The notes beneath the pieces were generated by a model. The model was given only the letters and a program-made list of their open reading frames with translations. It was not told the DNA's origin and made no database searches. A DNA stretch of 64,000 bases from Mercurialis annua (lineage: Eukaryota > Streptophyta > Magnoliopsida > Malpighiales > Euphorbiaceae). The stretch covers positions 19,430,046 to 19,494,045 of the forward strand of contig NC_065570.1 in assembly GCF_937616625.2 (NCBI RefSeq), written 5' to 3'. How positions within the stretch are numbered: the first letter of the stretch is position 1; each line of letters starts with the position of its first letter. Made by a program: the position numbers and the translations under genes. This document shows, piece after piece, positions 12,317-25,391 of the stretch.

Positions 12317-15300
12317 ATATACTCTTTTTACTTTATCTTAATTCCTTTAACATTTTGAATTTCCCTCATAATAAGAGTACCTTGTTTATCTTACGACATT
12401 GGTCAGCGTAAGGAATCGTCATTTTAATTTCTGTACTTGTACTTTGGTATTGGTTGTCACTGACAACCTTTCTTTTGATTTCTTCCTCATAAACTTTCAG
12501 TTCCTTACTGATATCCCATGGTAATTCGTCTTAATGACGTCTTATCGTCAAGGATGACGATATTTATCCTCTTCTGTTCTTGATTTTTTACTTTTCTTTG
12601 ATACGTCTAATTTTTATCATCGTTCCTTGTTGAGTAATGTAATTACTCAATTAGCTCATGTATAGTGTCTTTCATATGGTCGTCGTCACGATCTGATTTT
12701 TATTTATCTTCGTGCTGGGGTCTTCATCCCATTATCTATTGTCCTCTTTGGTCTCGTTACTTCACTTCTCGTATGAAGATTCTTTCGCTATTGTCATTAA
12801 TCATGGTTATCGATGAGGTGAATTCTCAGGACGTATTCTTATGAGGTCTTCACTTTTCTTGTAAAACTTACTTAACCTTCTTTTTGCATCTAAATATATC
12901 GTATATCTCTTTATTCGTTTGCATTTTCATTGATCTATTTCCTTTAAGCATGACGTACTATTCTTTAAAATTCCCTGTCTCTTCTTATTTCACATCAATC
13001 TGGTTTTCAATCAGATAGGGTTTTCATATTGGTCGTTAACATCTTATCTTAATAAGACAACGTGTGACCAATGCTCATGTAAACTTTCTTTGCTTCTAAT
13101 CCTTAATTGAAGATCTTAATCTTTTCCAATTATGTATTTACATCAAAATGTCCTCTGATGACGCCGTTGCTTGCGTCATGCTTAATCTTTTTATTCATCA
13201 TAATTTAACTCTTTCTTATCTATTTCTTCTTTCCAATTCTTAATCTTAATTGGCTTTTAGCTTCCAAATCATTTCCCTTTACTATCATGTAGCGTTAAGC
13301 TTACTTCTCATTACTATCCATGATCTTGTTACTTCATTTGTTATTCCTACTTTCGTTCATATCGTAGATGTACTTCTTTATACTGTTCCTTTGACTTCTT
13401 GTCCTTAGTCAACCAATAGGATTCATAGTCTAAATGCTATGATTCTATGGTGTTCTTTTTGCGTTCTTTATTCACGTTCTTATCGTGTTCCTTGATTATC
13501 TTCCCTTATATTCTTTACTTTCCTCTTCAGCGTATCTTATACATCACTTGCCTTTAGTATCCACAACATCAATCGTTAGTTGAGAGTTGTGGCCTTCTTC
13601 ATCTGAATCTCTCGATGTAGTGCGTTCTCAATCGTATGTATATATTATCATGGCCATCTTTAAAGCCGATCACATGCGGGTATCACTTCTATCGTATCTC
13701 GTATTTTTGATATTTCTTGATTCGGCACTCTGAACGTCGGTTATCAATTAAATAATGGGTCGCAATTCTTTTGCCTGAATTATCGACGTAGTGCATTCTC
13801 CATTACTTACCTATCGTCCTATTGTCCCTTACTAACATCTTAACTGTCAGTGAATTCATTCATATGACTCTATCATCTTTATTCCTTTTTATTTCTATGC
13901 GTTGACAACTACATAGAATTTCATCCATTTGATCCTCTCATCATCTTTCCACGTGACTTTCTCTTTTTCATTTCTCAATAACTCTTATCAAGTTCCTTGC
14001 GACATACGCAGGTCATCCGTACTTTCCTTAATTTTGCTTACTTCAACTAATTTCTTATTATCCATAATCTACTTTTGCGTCTTTATACTTTATCATATAT
14101 GTCATGTACCTTTGGCATTCCTTCTAACCATACGCATAAAGCCAGTGGAATACAGTTCCCTTGGTAGCATTCCTCGTGAAAAGGGTACATTTGCTTTCCA
14201 ACCTGATTCAAGGCCGTTTATGTCTGACTATTGGCTATCTCTACATCCTTCCTCGGATTGCGATACTTTCGTACGTTAAACCAGAAATGCTTACTCTGGT
14301 ATTCCTCGACATCGGACTCGTCCGATAACTCTTCTTTCCTGACGTACTCTTCCTGAGAATCTTCTTCTAGGAATATATCAAACAAATTTGACCGTGTCTA
14401 ACACGTTTTAATCCTTTAAGGATCATAATCAATCTCCTACATCGATCACATTATACACTTTACTCTTTATTTGACCTAACTTGAAGTTTAAGGCTTAGCA
14501 CTTCACAAGCATCCATTACATTTCTACCTCTCACAGCCTACCATTCTTCTTCATAATCGAAACCTTGAGGTGGAAGTTTCATTCTTAGTCCACCGACTGC
14601 GGTACTTGTCGTTTATGTCTCGGTCTTTCGCATCGTATATTTCAATTGCTCATTTATATCGTATCTTCTGGTCTAATAACCTTGATTCTTCCCGATTATC
14701 CTTGATCGGAATTAATGGTAGAAAAAAAATTTCAGATCAGGTCACAAATTTTGACCTATCACTGCTCTAATTGCTCGTCGCAACTACTCATGAATTGAAC
14801 CTTTCATCGACATCTTGATTGACAATACTGTTTGTCCTTCATCCGTTCGTTGTGCATGAGCATCTTACTTTATTTTTTCTAATGGATCTAGTATACCGCT
14901 TTATCCATCAAACTCCTTTAGCCTTAACTTATGCATACTAACATCAAATCTCTATAAGTGTTCCTTTCTTCTAGTCGATACTATCTTAATATCCATCGTC
15001 CTATCATTGGCACACGATTCCTTATATCGGTTGCTTTTACGGCTAACTGATTTACAATGACGTTGGGTTATTGCAGCACTCCCGATGCCTGTACATTCCC
15101 ACTTTATCTTATTAGGTTCCTGTTGACCTTCATCACATTTCTGGCCTTTGTAGGCCACTTGGACTAGGTTGCACTCGCCTTCGTCACCTCGACCTTCCTC
15201 TCGCGTCTCATATACTTGCTGTACAACAGCACGCGTTCGCCCAACTCTTCGTTCTTAGTATACGATTATATAAAGGAATACTGATAAATTCCTTAAAATA

Positions 15301-16638
15301 TAATCTTTACTAATCATCACGTCTAATCGATGTCCACGTATGTTGAACTCTAGGGACGTCTCCTTCCTTTAAGCCTTCTATGATTACGTCTCTTATTGGA
15401 AGTCTTCTGAGTGTTCTGACTCGTCATAGACTAGCCAATTGCCAAAACATATACTTGCATTGTATATGTTAAACGCATATTACTATCGTAATTATAAGCA
15501 TCTATGTTGACCGGATTCAAGAAAATCAGTGTCCCCTAGATTTTCTTGATTATGTATCGCATCTTAAGTCTTGCGAGCATTCCACTCACATAGCCTTGAT
15601 CAAACATCATGAGTATTAAAACATATCATACATGTTCTATACATTATAAGTTGGATATAAATTATTATCCGAACACATATAATATTCTAATTGTGTACTA
15701 GTTTGTTCAATCAAGGCTGAATTCAATAACTAGAGGCACAAATCCTATGTCTCTCAATTATACATATTCATTCGTCTCATAGCCTTAATCACAGCTTGCT
15801 CGCGAGCATTTCACTTCCGTCACAGAGTTCTGGTCTAGGTATACTTACTTAAAAACAAAACTCCTTGAAAACTCTTTTGAATAAAACATTTCGTTTCGAA
15901 ATGTAAATCAAAATTTTATTTAAATCTTAGCAAAATTGTGCACTAGGGTGATGACGTCTCTCATCCCCAAAGAGTTGCCACATCTCACCTTTTCGTCTGA
16001 GCATAATGCATATGATGCATGTACTATTAATGCATTTATTCATTTATTGTTCTTTTCATTAGCAATGTATGTAGTGATGCACTTCTATCAATGTCGTGGC
16101 ATTTATCAATGACTATCTCGGGTCTAGGTACAATTATGCTTTCAAAATCGTTTAAACAAAACAACTTTAGAAGGTTATAACGTTTGAGTTTTGTAAGTTC
16201 TCTAGACCTTTAAACTCTGTATCCAGAAAGTTCTTCAACTTCTGTAACTTTGCATTCCTTCTTCATTCTATTTTTGACGCTTCGATCGATCGAATTCGAA
16301 AGCATATGGCATTATTCAATGCCAACCACATGCATGTTACTATCGAGTCGTAGTAACATCGATTATATTCTAGTCATAGGGGCATTGCATCTCCCCGAGA
16401 TTCCATCTGGATATGCATGTCGCATAAGCATATCCTATCAAAAACAAAATATGCATATGCATCTCATATATGCATGTCACAGAAACAAACAAGTATTTCA
16501 CAAACCAACCTATCACACTTATCGCAAAACAAGCAAGGCAAACTACTTGGATCAGACAGAACTCAACTCTATTACTGCAGTAGTTCCTAGGTCACCTAAC
16601 CGACAAAACACATATTAGCAGAGGTAACTGGACCAACT
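12317..16638 (-). other. Inner element internal region, no recognisable coding
   Basis: About 4.3 kb between polypurine tract and primer site. It is T/C-rich on the + strand. I looked for retroviral aspartate, YxDD reverse transcriptase, RNase H, HHCC integrase and CCHC gag motifs and saw none; the open frames are short and scattered. About 15930-16130 is homologous to 23228-23420 in the outer element. Either the coding capacity was replaced (LARD-like) or decay is beyond recognition by eye. Confidence 0.7.
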
Positions 16639-16650
16639 GCTCTGATACCA
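16639..16650 (-). promoter_or_regulatory. Primer binding site (tRNA-iMet), inner element
   Basis: The minus strand reads TGGTATCAGAGC, the usual plant complement to the 3' end of initiator methionine tRNA, four bases after the 5' LTR terminus (CGTGACA, then GTTG). It fixes the element's orientation as minus. Confidence 0.93.
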
Positions 16651-18184
16651 CAACTGTCACGACCCAAAATATTGAGCCGCGACCGGCTCTAGGGAACGGG
16701 AGTGGTAGCTCCGGAACCCGTAGCAAGCCTAAAACCATAATAAATTTTTCGCGAATAAAACATATTATTATATATATTACGTTTTCAGAAATCTTTCTTA
16801 AGTAATATAATTCAAATATCAAAATATCGCATTCCTTTCCTGAAAATGTTTGCAGCACAATTCTTAGAAACCAGGGTCTTACCGAGCGATATCTCATATC
16901 CAGCACCGCCCTGTTTCTAGTCATAATCATAACCAATTCCTCTCAAGGCAATTGGTACAAAATTCAAACGGATAAGACGTCATCTTTATAAACGACTTAT
17001 TTATAAAATTATATCAGAGTTTACTTTCCAAATACCGTTTGAAATTAAATCATAAATCTTATACTGACACCTACTGACTACTGCAGCTCTATAAAAACTC
17101 GCACTTTGTGTAAGCCAAAAGGTTGCCGACACAAAGGAGATGGTCTGTCTGATCCGACTCCGGTCACCTGAAAGGAAACACTGTGAGGGGGTCAGTATTT
17201 TGGAAAATACTGAGTGAGCTTGCAAGTTACTAACAGTATTAGTATAAAAATATAACATCGCATCTTAAGAAAATAATAATATAAAACATATAAACAGGTA
17301 TTTGATCCGTACGAAACTAATATCCTAGCATGCGACACATCTCTCGGATAATCATATATTATTCAACCCAATCGTAGATATCAATCGCGAGTCCAACTCG
17401 CTGGTGGCCCAGCCACTAGATACGGGGACTCCGGACTACACCGTAGCCGAGTGCTCACTCGTATCAAAAACCCAATCGTAAATATCAATTGCGAATTCAA
17501 CTCGCTGGTGGCCCAGCCACGTAAATTTCATAATCATCATCAACTCCCAGCTGTATCATGTCATTTCTCAAATGCAAACATACTAGACTGACTCAATACT
17601 GGTGATCACACAGCCTATTGACACCCAATAGGTAGCTAGTTTCTTCGGATCGCATACTAGTTCTTGTATATAAATCTTGATAAAACATATAACATCTCAA
17701 TCAATCATATGTAATGCGATGCGTATAAACAATATACATATATATATGAAAATAACTTTTATACTAATAATACGCGAAAGTAAATTTGCCACTCACTGTG
17801 ACCGCTATCCAAAACTGCATTATTATAATCCCGCAAGCGTAAGCTCCATGCGTTGTCCAATCACGTGCCCACTCCAGCTAAATGGCTTGGTAGCTTGTCG
17901 GTACGTCAGCTACTTAATCGAGTTACCTATACGTTTAATCCATAAACGTGGGCTTAGTATTCAAACTCCTAAGTTATAAACTTAGGTTAACACAATCGTA
18001 TTTCAAATACGACTCTTAACTTTGATAATCTCTTAATCACACTTTTCTTTTAAACGTCCTAGTTTACGTTTTGATATTCAATCGAATCATGATTGATTAC
18101 GCGATTTGAAATTATTTGAAATCAAGTTTCCACGTCGCGTCAGGGTTCTGGAAGCCAAAACTAACAATACCCGCTAACGAAGGA

Positions 18185-18311
18185 CTGCACGTTCGTGCAG
18201 CAGTTTACTGCACGTTCGTGCAGTACGCTGCACGATCGTGCAGATGCTGTGCTGCACGATCGTGCAGCACTTGCTACACGTTCGTGCAGCAGTCTGCTGC
18301 ACGATGTGCAG
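18185..18311. repeat. CG-centred palindrome cluster, inner 5' LTR
   Basis: Homologous to 11236-11339 but 23 bp longer, with an extra CTGCACGTTCGTGCAG-type unit (around 18204-18226). The repeat-number difference between sister LTRs shows the cluster changes by slippage or unequal exchange. Confidence 0.9.
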
Positions 18312-18645
18312 CCCCGGGGTTCATTCCCCGGGCCATTTCTGACGTGCTACGACATGCTAAATCGATCCGTAACGCTTAATAACATCAAAAACTCAAGATT
18401 CAAGCTTAAAACGTCGAATTCAAACTCAAAATCATTAAAACGGTAAAACCGCTCGAAACCCTAAACCAAAACGTCAAGCTTACCTCGATTTGAAGCTTAA
18501 AGATGATAGGGAATTGAATTCTTAATCCATCGGCGCGAGAATCACTCGATTTGAACGAGAAACGGCGAAACCGCGGCGGATCGAATCGATCGCCTAAAAC
18601 CTTCTGTACGTTCCTTCTTCTTCTTCCATCTGATCTCTTTCTTTT

Positions 18646-18654
18646 CTTTATATA
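18646..18654 (-). promoter_or_regulatory. Probable TATA box of inner element
   Basis: The minus strand reads CCAATCTATATAAAG, a TATA box with an adjacent CCAAT-like motif, ~600 bp into the LTR from its minus-strand 5' end. Transcription would start about 30 nt downstream, leaving a long R-U5. The sister LTR has TATGTAAAG here. Confidence 0.6.
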
Positions 18655-19251
18655 GATTGGCTAATTAGCCACTTTAGTCCTTCATTTCTTTAACTTGAAC
18701 CAATTCTCCTTTTAACTTTCTAATTTAACTCAACGGTTAAATTATCCTTTTAACTTAATTACTTATGTATTATTTATATTCAAATAAATAATACTAACCC
18801 AAAATTATTATTTTCCGTCAATAACCTTTCAATTTCTATTTCCGAGACTTAATTGGATAATTTACATTTTGGCCCTTGAACTTTTCAAAAGTTGCATTTT
18901 AGCCCAAAACGTATCCGCGTCCAAATTTTAAAAGGTCTCCGATTGACCCGAAACTTTTACCACATATACTATAAAACATTTCGCGGACCTTGGCGAAATA
19001 ATTTTCATTTCGGAATATTTATGGCTAAATTACCATTTTAGTCCCTATACTTAATTTTGCGCTTTCTTAACATTTTTCTTTTCTAATTCCAATTCCAATA
19101 TTAAATCTCTCGCAATAATTCTCTCGAATCCTTCCTGCTAAAATTAAATATTCATCTTAATTTCCCGGAAGTCTTTCCGATATCGCCACTCTGGCGACTT
19201 AACACTGAACACGTGGTCCAATTAAATACTTAAATATTTTGGGGTATTACA

Positions 19252-19256
19252 TAACC
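19252..19256. other. Target-site duplication (right) of inner LTR element
   Basis: TAACC, matching 9697-9701, directly after the element's terminal ATTACA. Confidence 0.94.
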
Positions 19257-20769
19257 GACAAGCAACTAATCTTGGTTCGCCTCTGAAGCATGAACAGTAG
19301 ACGGGTCTAGACAAATAAAATAATTATTAAAAACAATAAAATAATTATTAAAAACAGACCCTAACTCTAAAGAGTACTAGACACCACATAGGACTAGCAC
19401 AAGTAACACGTCGGAATTAAACAATCCATAACAACACAAAATACCCAATAGGTAGTAAAGCCCAATTAATACAAGTCTATTGAGTTCTTTCTTTAAAATC
19501 CAATTTATAAATATTATTTAAGAATTTTTAAATAATAATAAATTTTCAAATAGTGAGTTAGCCGAGTTACCAATAACTACCAAGCTAACTTCACTTGTCG
19601 GGTGACCCAAGTCTAACCCGACTCCAAACGTTTATCAAATATAAACCCGAGTTTATATTTATAAAATAATTCGATAAAATAGTAATCCATTTAAAAGGCA
19701 GAACTCAATAACTTAAATTTCAAGTAACCCAAGTTACTACCCAAAAACCTAACCATTTTAAGTTTATAAGAGTTTAGGGTTAAACTGTACTTTAGCCAAT
19801 TAGGGACTAAACTGTACTTTAGCCAATTAGGGATTAAAATGTACCTTAGCCATTTTAATTTTCAAAATCAAATCAATTATTCGATCTCAATTTACTAATT
19901 TATAATTCAATCAAAAATCCAAAAGTTATCCAATATATAAAACTTAACTTGAATAAGTCTTTTAGAAACTTTAGGGGCTAAACTGCAATTTAGCCAAATT
20001 GACATTACAATTAAAATTACATATAATTACCCGAGTAATTATATTAATTTAAGTTATAAAAATTTAACGTATATAAATTGTCTATTTAAAATCAAAGTTA
20101 TTATCGAAACAAAATGGAAATAACTTAAAGGATCTAATTAATTCAAACAAAACATTTTAATGGTCAAAGTGGCTAATAAGCCATCTTCTTCTTCATTCAA
20201 AAAGAATCATCCCCGCCACCATTACTCTCAACCATAACTCCATTTATCCTTAATGATTCAACACCAAAACTTAACCAAATGATACCTAATGCTAATGATA
20301 TCAATGAAATCAATAGAGATGGCAGTCAAATCATGAACACCCGAAATCAAGAAAACGAATTAAGCAAGACGGAGGAGGATGACGATCATCGAAAGCAATT
20401 ATCTTACCAAATCAATCTAATCAGCTATTTACAACCTAACAACAAACTAATCCCTCAATAAATTATTCATACCATAGCATTAAACAAAGGAAAAGCAACG
20501 GCAGAAACATATACAACCAAGAACAGTGAAAAACAAACTCAAAACGATAAACCGTACGGCGATTGAAACGAGATCGATAGCGTACCGTTCAACGAAAACA
20601 AGATGGGGAAACGTAGGTACGCGAGTCTAAAATCTCCGGGCTCAAACAAAATCAGTTTCGATCCAGAAACGTAGGAGAACGATCAAAATTACGTAATGCC
20701 GTTCGAAAGTAAAAGCTGAAATTTAAGGATCAAAGAAGCTTACCGGAACAACAACTTTGAGGGATGATT
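19257..20769 (-). repeat. Outer element, left LTR (3' LTR), second part, truncated
   Basis: Continues the outer left LTR and aligns with 26331-27807 of the right LTR. Homology stops at GAGGGATGATT (20769), where the right LTR goes on for another 497 bp; here the polypurine tract region follows at once. The U3 end of this LTR has therefore been deleted, with its promoter and palindromes. It holds three ~26-bp GGACTAAACTGTACTTTAGC-type subrepeats (19769-19855). A 60-codon + strand frame at 20279-20461 recurs in the sister LTR and is probably non-coding. Confidence 0.9.
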
Positions 20770-20810
20770 AAAAATTCTCCCCAACTAATTAAAAATTCGT
20801 CCTCGAATTT
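20770..20810 (-). other. Polypurine tract and KFEDEF remnant, outer element
   Basis: The minus strand reads AAATTCGAGGACGAATTT (20793-20810), then AGTTGGGGAGAATT up to the deletion scar. It is the same arrangement as at 12280-12316 in the inner element, though the normal LTR boundary is lost. Confidence 0.75.
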
Positions 20811-23800
20811 AAAACAAAACTACTGACGTAAAACATAACGAAAAGTTTTTATAACAATTTAAACAAAAGCACCTAACCGTCGTGAAACCTCAAAATATAC
20901 TTCCACTAAGCAATCACAAAAGCAAAACCATTAAATAAGTTAAACACTATTGAGCTCTATTTTAAAAACATAGTCCGGAAACTTTTTCAAACCAACTTGT
21001 AAAACAGCTTAGATAAAAACAAGATAGTACTTAGCCGAGTCAACCAAGACTTCCAAGCTTACAACACGTGTCGGGCGACCCAAGTCTATCCCGACCCAGG
21101 AAAACCATAGTATAAACCCCGATGTTTAAAATCCAAAATTTCATTTTATAAAACAACATGAAGTTTGAAGAGCAACGGAACCCAACATTATTTAACTAGT
21201 GAAAAAGTTTCATATATCGAACAATCTTAAAAGGTCACAAAGCTGTAATGCTATCTTCCTTTTAACATAAAGTAATAACACCACTTCCAGGTGAAGAATC
21301 AACGAGGTAAAACAAACTTCCCCACACAAAACTCAACTGAACTACTAAGGATAACCAAAAACGAACCTCGTATCTCAAATCCAAAACTGATTTGCAATAT
21401 AACTATTGCAACACACATTTCTAACAATTAGGTGCTCAAACTAATAATCACACAATTATTCAACTGAGATTCACCACTACTCTATACCGGAATGGATTCC
21501 AAAACCAGCTCGAAATTCATCTATTATGAAATCCTCAATGTCAAATATAGGATTAAGCGCTAAGTCCAACTATAGTTCTACAATTCCAAACTCTTTTGCC
21601 TCAAACAAAAACAAGGATACTGCAAACATAGCTGATAAAATCTATCGATCTAAAACAATTTCTTACTTCCATTTATAACATCTCGACATCAAAATAATCG
21701 ATAACAAAACCCAATAAACTTCAGATAATATTTCGGTTTCACAATGACACTATAATAATCATTCAATCCTGATGATTAATACTAACTCAATAATACCATT
21801 AACATGTGAATCATACAACACAAAACGCATATCGTTTTCCCAAAAAAACGTGAACTTGACTCATAATAATAGAATCTTCATATTAGCAATAAACAATCTC
21901 CATTATAATGATTCATCCAATCATTTAGAGCATAATGCCCCAACCTAACTAATCATCGACTACATCTCACTTAATTACTCAACCTTAAATTTTGTCGCTC
22001 ACACCAAGGGTTAAACCACCGACCCAAACATTACAATAATGTAAATTTATAACAAAATCGATCAACCAACCATGGTTGTCAAAACCTATTAACCGCGATT
22101 CTGGATTCTCAAATCAACTATCGCATATTACCAAGTCGAACTCAAATTCTCAAAATTATTCAATCAATTGACTATAACCTCGTATACAACGAGAGATCAT
22201 AACGACCAGTTTACTACGACGGGATAGTTATGCTCAAAACCAACCCCTGTGGGTATAAAATCTTTTAACACGAAATATTTTATATACAAAAATTTTCCAC
22301 TTTGTTTAGAAGACTCTACGTCCTACACCTCCTTTTTCATTCGAAATCGAAATACCTTTACCGTTGAAAAACCATCGGTTTCCCAAACCCTTGAAAAATT
22401 TCAGAACCTCCACATTTAAATCCGAAATTTCCTCTTACTTTCCAATACATTTGCAAATCTATAAAACAGTTTAACTGACAAAATTTATGTTCTCTTTAAT
22501 TCAAACTTGCTAAAAACTTTTTAATTAGTTTATACTTTAAAGGCCAAAAGTGGCCAAATCCTCCGTATTGAAAATACACATTGATGTTTCAAACATTCCA
22601 AAATTTTAAATCGCTTCTAAATTTTCTCAAAAAAAAACACAATTTGAAGAAATCGCTCAAGCAGAAAATCTATTATCCCTTTTTGAATCAATTTTTTTTA
22701 AAAAAAAAGAATATCTCCCTTTCCTCAGAAAAGTGAAATCAGCAATATAAATTTCTTGTTTATAAACATACCTTTATATCAATATACCAGAAATATTTAT
22801 GGACAATATCAAATCTTGAAGATAAGGTCTCTTTTTGAAAAAAAAAATACAGTGTATACTTACACATGAGCATAACCAACATCTTTAATCCACAAATTCT
22901 TAAATCACAAATCAGAAATTATCACTAAAGCCTTCTATTCTTAATCTAACCATACACCGTACTTGGTACAACTAAATCTCGAGTGAAACCTCAAACCGTC
23001 CTTACTTATAACCACAAGATTTGATTCTACAGACCAATCACTCACAACATAAACGTCCAATAACCATCACCATCATCACATAGTATTTGTCTAGCTACCT
23101 TTCGGTAATAGCTTCATAATAATTTGAAATCCAACAACTTTATAAATAAATATATCACAATGTGACTCGCGAGTTCGTTTCAAAACATCTTTCTCAAAAC
23201 ACTTTATCGATAAAATCCATTTTACATAATTGTGCGCCAGGGTGATGATACCTCTCATCCCCAAAGAGTTGCATCTACCCCTGATCATTTCTATGCACGT
23301 GATGCATGTACTATTATTCATGTATCAATTATTAATTTATCTATTCTTTAGTGAACACACTCGGTGCTCAATGCAATCCTATTCGTGACATTCAAAATGT
23401 ATGTTTATGATATGTCTGGGCACAATTACGTGTTGAAAATATTTCAAATATTTTAACAATTCAACCTTTGAAACCAAATTCTCGATAAAATATTTGCTAG
23501 ACGTTACACTCTGTGAGATGTGCACTCGATAACCTCAAAATATTTCTCAAATTTCTTACTTGCAACCTAGCAACACTCGATGCTATATAACAATTCAACC
23601 TAAAATTCTATTACAACTCTACCATATAAGATATCCCACTAACCTCAATTCATATTGAGCTTATTCCCAAAGAGTATAGCACATAAAAATACGTTCCTAT
23701 AAAAGTTACCGCCTGCTCCTGCATCGCATCCTCAGACTTGATGGAAACACCAGTGTATTAATACACCAGTCTATCTTCTAGGTTCAGAGTTTCCAATATC

Positions 23801-25379
23801 CGTTCTAGGATAATCAGAAATCATCAGCCAATCCAAGGGAATACTTCCCTCGTCTTCCTCGATATCGAAACCCAAGGATTTCGATCCACGAATCATATAT
23901 CAAGGTAAGCCAACCTTGACCAGATGAAATAAATCATCAACGTGCTTATCCACACAAAGAGACAAAACAAGCAATCAACGTAATCCAACCAAACTTGCGA
24001 GATACTCAACGCAGTTAAACCAAAAATTATTCTGATTTCTACAACTGTAAACCACGTAAGCATGCCTTAAGCAAAATTAAACCAACATACTTTATAAACG
24101 AAACCAGGACATGGTACAACAAGTTTGAATTTTCGTAACAAATCATTTTGTAACATATAATCTTTCAAGAAAACGCTTCAAAATTTATTTTGAAATTTAA
24201 AGTCAAATACGAAAACTTCCAAATTTTGTTGAGCCCCACGCTAAAAACAAAATCATTGTCTGTAAAAATCTCTGCTTATTTATCAATTTCTTCAAAACGG
24301 ACAAAGTATCTCAAACAATAAAATCATCGAGCTAGCCGAGTCATTACAACTACCAAGCTCAACTCTAAAATTTGGGTGACCCAAGTCGAACCCAAAACAA
24401 CAGTTTATAAAACGTATTCAAAATATCTGTAAATCCGGAAAAATTATTTTAATAAAAATTTCATCCTTTCAAAATTTGGGAGCTCAACTTAAACCAATCG
24501 CTAAACAGTAATTTAAAACTCAAGTGAGAAATCATTAATCTCAGACAACCATTCTATAAATCCCAAAAATTTAAAAATGCTAACATACAACAACATGGTC
24601 AAATAACTTCAACGTTAAATTCTCCAATCAATGACTCATCTCTTAAAGATATCTTTTTGAAATCATCGTTTGTTAACATCAAACCAAACATAATATTTCA
24701 AAATACAAGAATTTTTTTTTTTCTGGTAACTTAACCAAAAATCAACATTTTTAAGAATTAAAAATCAAACCTCTTTTATGATTCTGTGTCAAAACACAAT
24801 TAAAACAAAACCACTTTTCTTAATGAAAACCCTTAAAGAAACATGTGGTCAAACCATATATGACCACAAAACACGTTTTAAAGTTTAACTCAAAATTCCT
24901 TTACTAGAAAACGAGGCTAACGCCCAAATGTATTATCATAGGTGTCAACGTATATAGCACCCAACAATTACGGTCAAAGTCAAGATGTACTACCACATAA
25001 TCCATCGTTATTAAATCATTAGTTGCATAAAGCCAAAGTTTATCAAACAACATCATACCCAAGTATGAGTTTTAAAAAAATTCACCAACCTAAGATTTCC
25101 CGAGAAATCGAAAGCAATAATAATCACACAAGTGAAATAACCTCAACTTCATATAAGACAGCAATTGACATCCAAGTGAAATAAATTGTCAGACATAGCA
25201 TCAATACCAAATAAAGAATGACAGACATCACCTATAGGATGTTGGCTGAAAGTTTGAAAATAAAAGATGACGTTTTAAAAGACAAGACACGAATCCTAAT
25301 TACGCAGTAGTTCCTAAGACACAACAACACTTAACAGAGTAAACACATAGCATGCACATAGACTTTGTTTGAAACCAAA
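20811..25379 (-). other. Outer element internal region, no recognisable coding
   Basis: About 4.6 kb, AT-rich, with no open frame above about 80 codons and no retroelement protein motif seen. Two stretches (21033-21130 and 24328-24420) resemble an LTR segment (around 19554-19640) in the pattern TAGCCGAGT, ACTACCAAGCT, GGGTGACCCAAGTC. Another stretch (23228-23420) is shared with the inner element. Consistent with a large non-autonomous derivative. Confidence 0.7.
23228..23420 (-). other. Internal block conserved between outer and inner elements
   Basis: Shares AGGGTGATGA, CTCTCATCCCCAAAGAGTTGC (split by small changes) and GATGCATGTACTATTA with 15930-16130. It is the best-conserved internal stretch of two otherwise diverged elements. 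It could be a leader or packaging signal, or a leftover of a gag region; neither can be shown here. Confidence 0.6.
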
Positions 25380-25391
25380 GCTCTGATACCA
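25380..25391 (-). promoter_or_regulatory. Primer binding site (tRNA-iMet), outer element
   Basis: The minus strand reads TGGTATCAGAGC four bases inside the 5' LTR (LTR end TGACA, then AACT). It is identical to the inner element's primer site and fixes minus orientation. Confidence 0.93.

Larger units (their letters stand above)
9702..19251 (-). mobile_element. Inner nested LTR retrotransposon, non-autonomous (LARD-like)
   Basis: A 9550-bp element with TG...CA ends, inserted in the outer element's left LTR with a TAACC duplication. LTRs are 9702-12279 and 16655-19251; the internal region is 12280-16654. On the minus strand the primer site TGGTATCAGAGC lies 4 nt from the 5' LTR, and a polypurine tract (ATAAGGGGGGAAGAA) directly abuts the 3' LTR, preceded by AAATTCGAGGACGAATTT (KFEDEF). 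The ~4.4 kb internal region has no ORF above about 120 codons and no motif I recognise. The two LTRs differ by few substitutions, so it is relatively young. It must have relied on proteins from another element. Confidence 0.93.
16655..19251 (-). repeat. Inner element, right LTR (5' LTR)
   Basis: 2597 bp, TGTCACGACCC to GGTATTACA on the + strand. As the 5' LTR of a minus-strand element it carries the active-side promoter: a CCAAT-like and TATATAAAG pair at 18646-18660. The palindrome cluster at 18185-18311 lies downstream of that TATA, so it would be in the 5' untranslated RNA. Confidence 0.94.

Noticed and set aside
13929..14279. 116-codon + strand frame in the inner element.
   Set aside because: Low-complexity hydrophobic translation on the antisense strand of the element, with no recognised domain.
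20279..20461. A 60-codon + strand frame recurring at 27317-27499.
   Set aside because: It is in the two LTRs of the outer element and antisense to its transcription. Similarity is inherited from LTR duplication and no family is recognisable.
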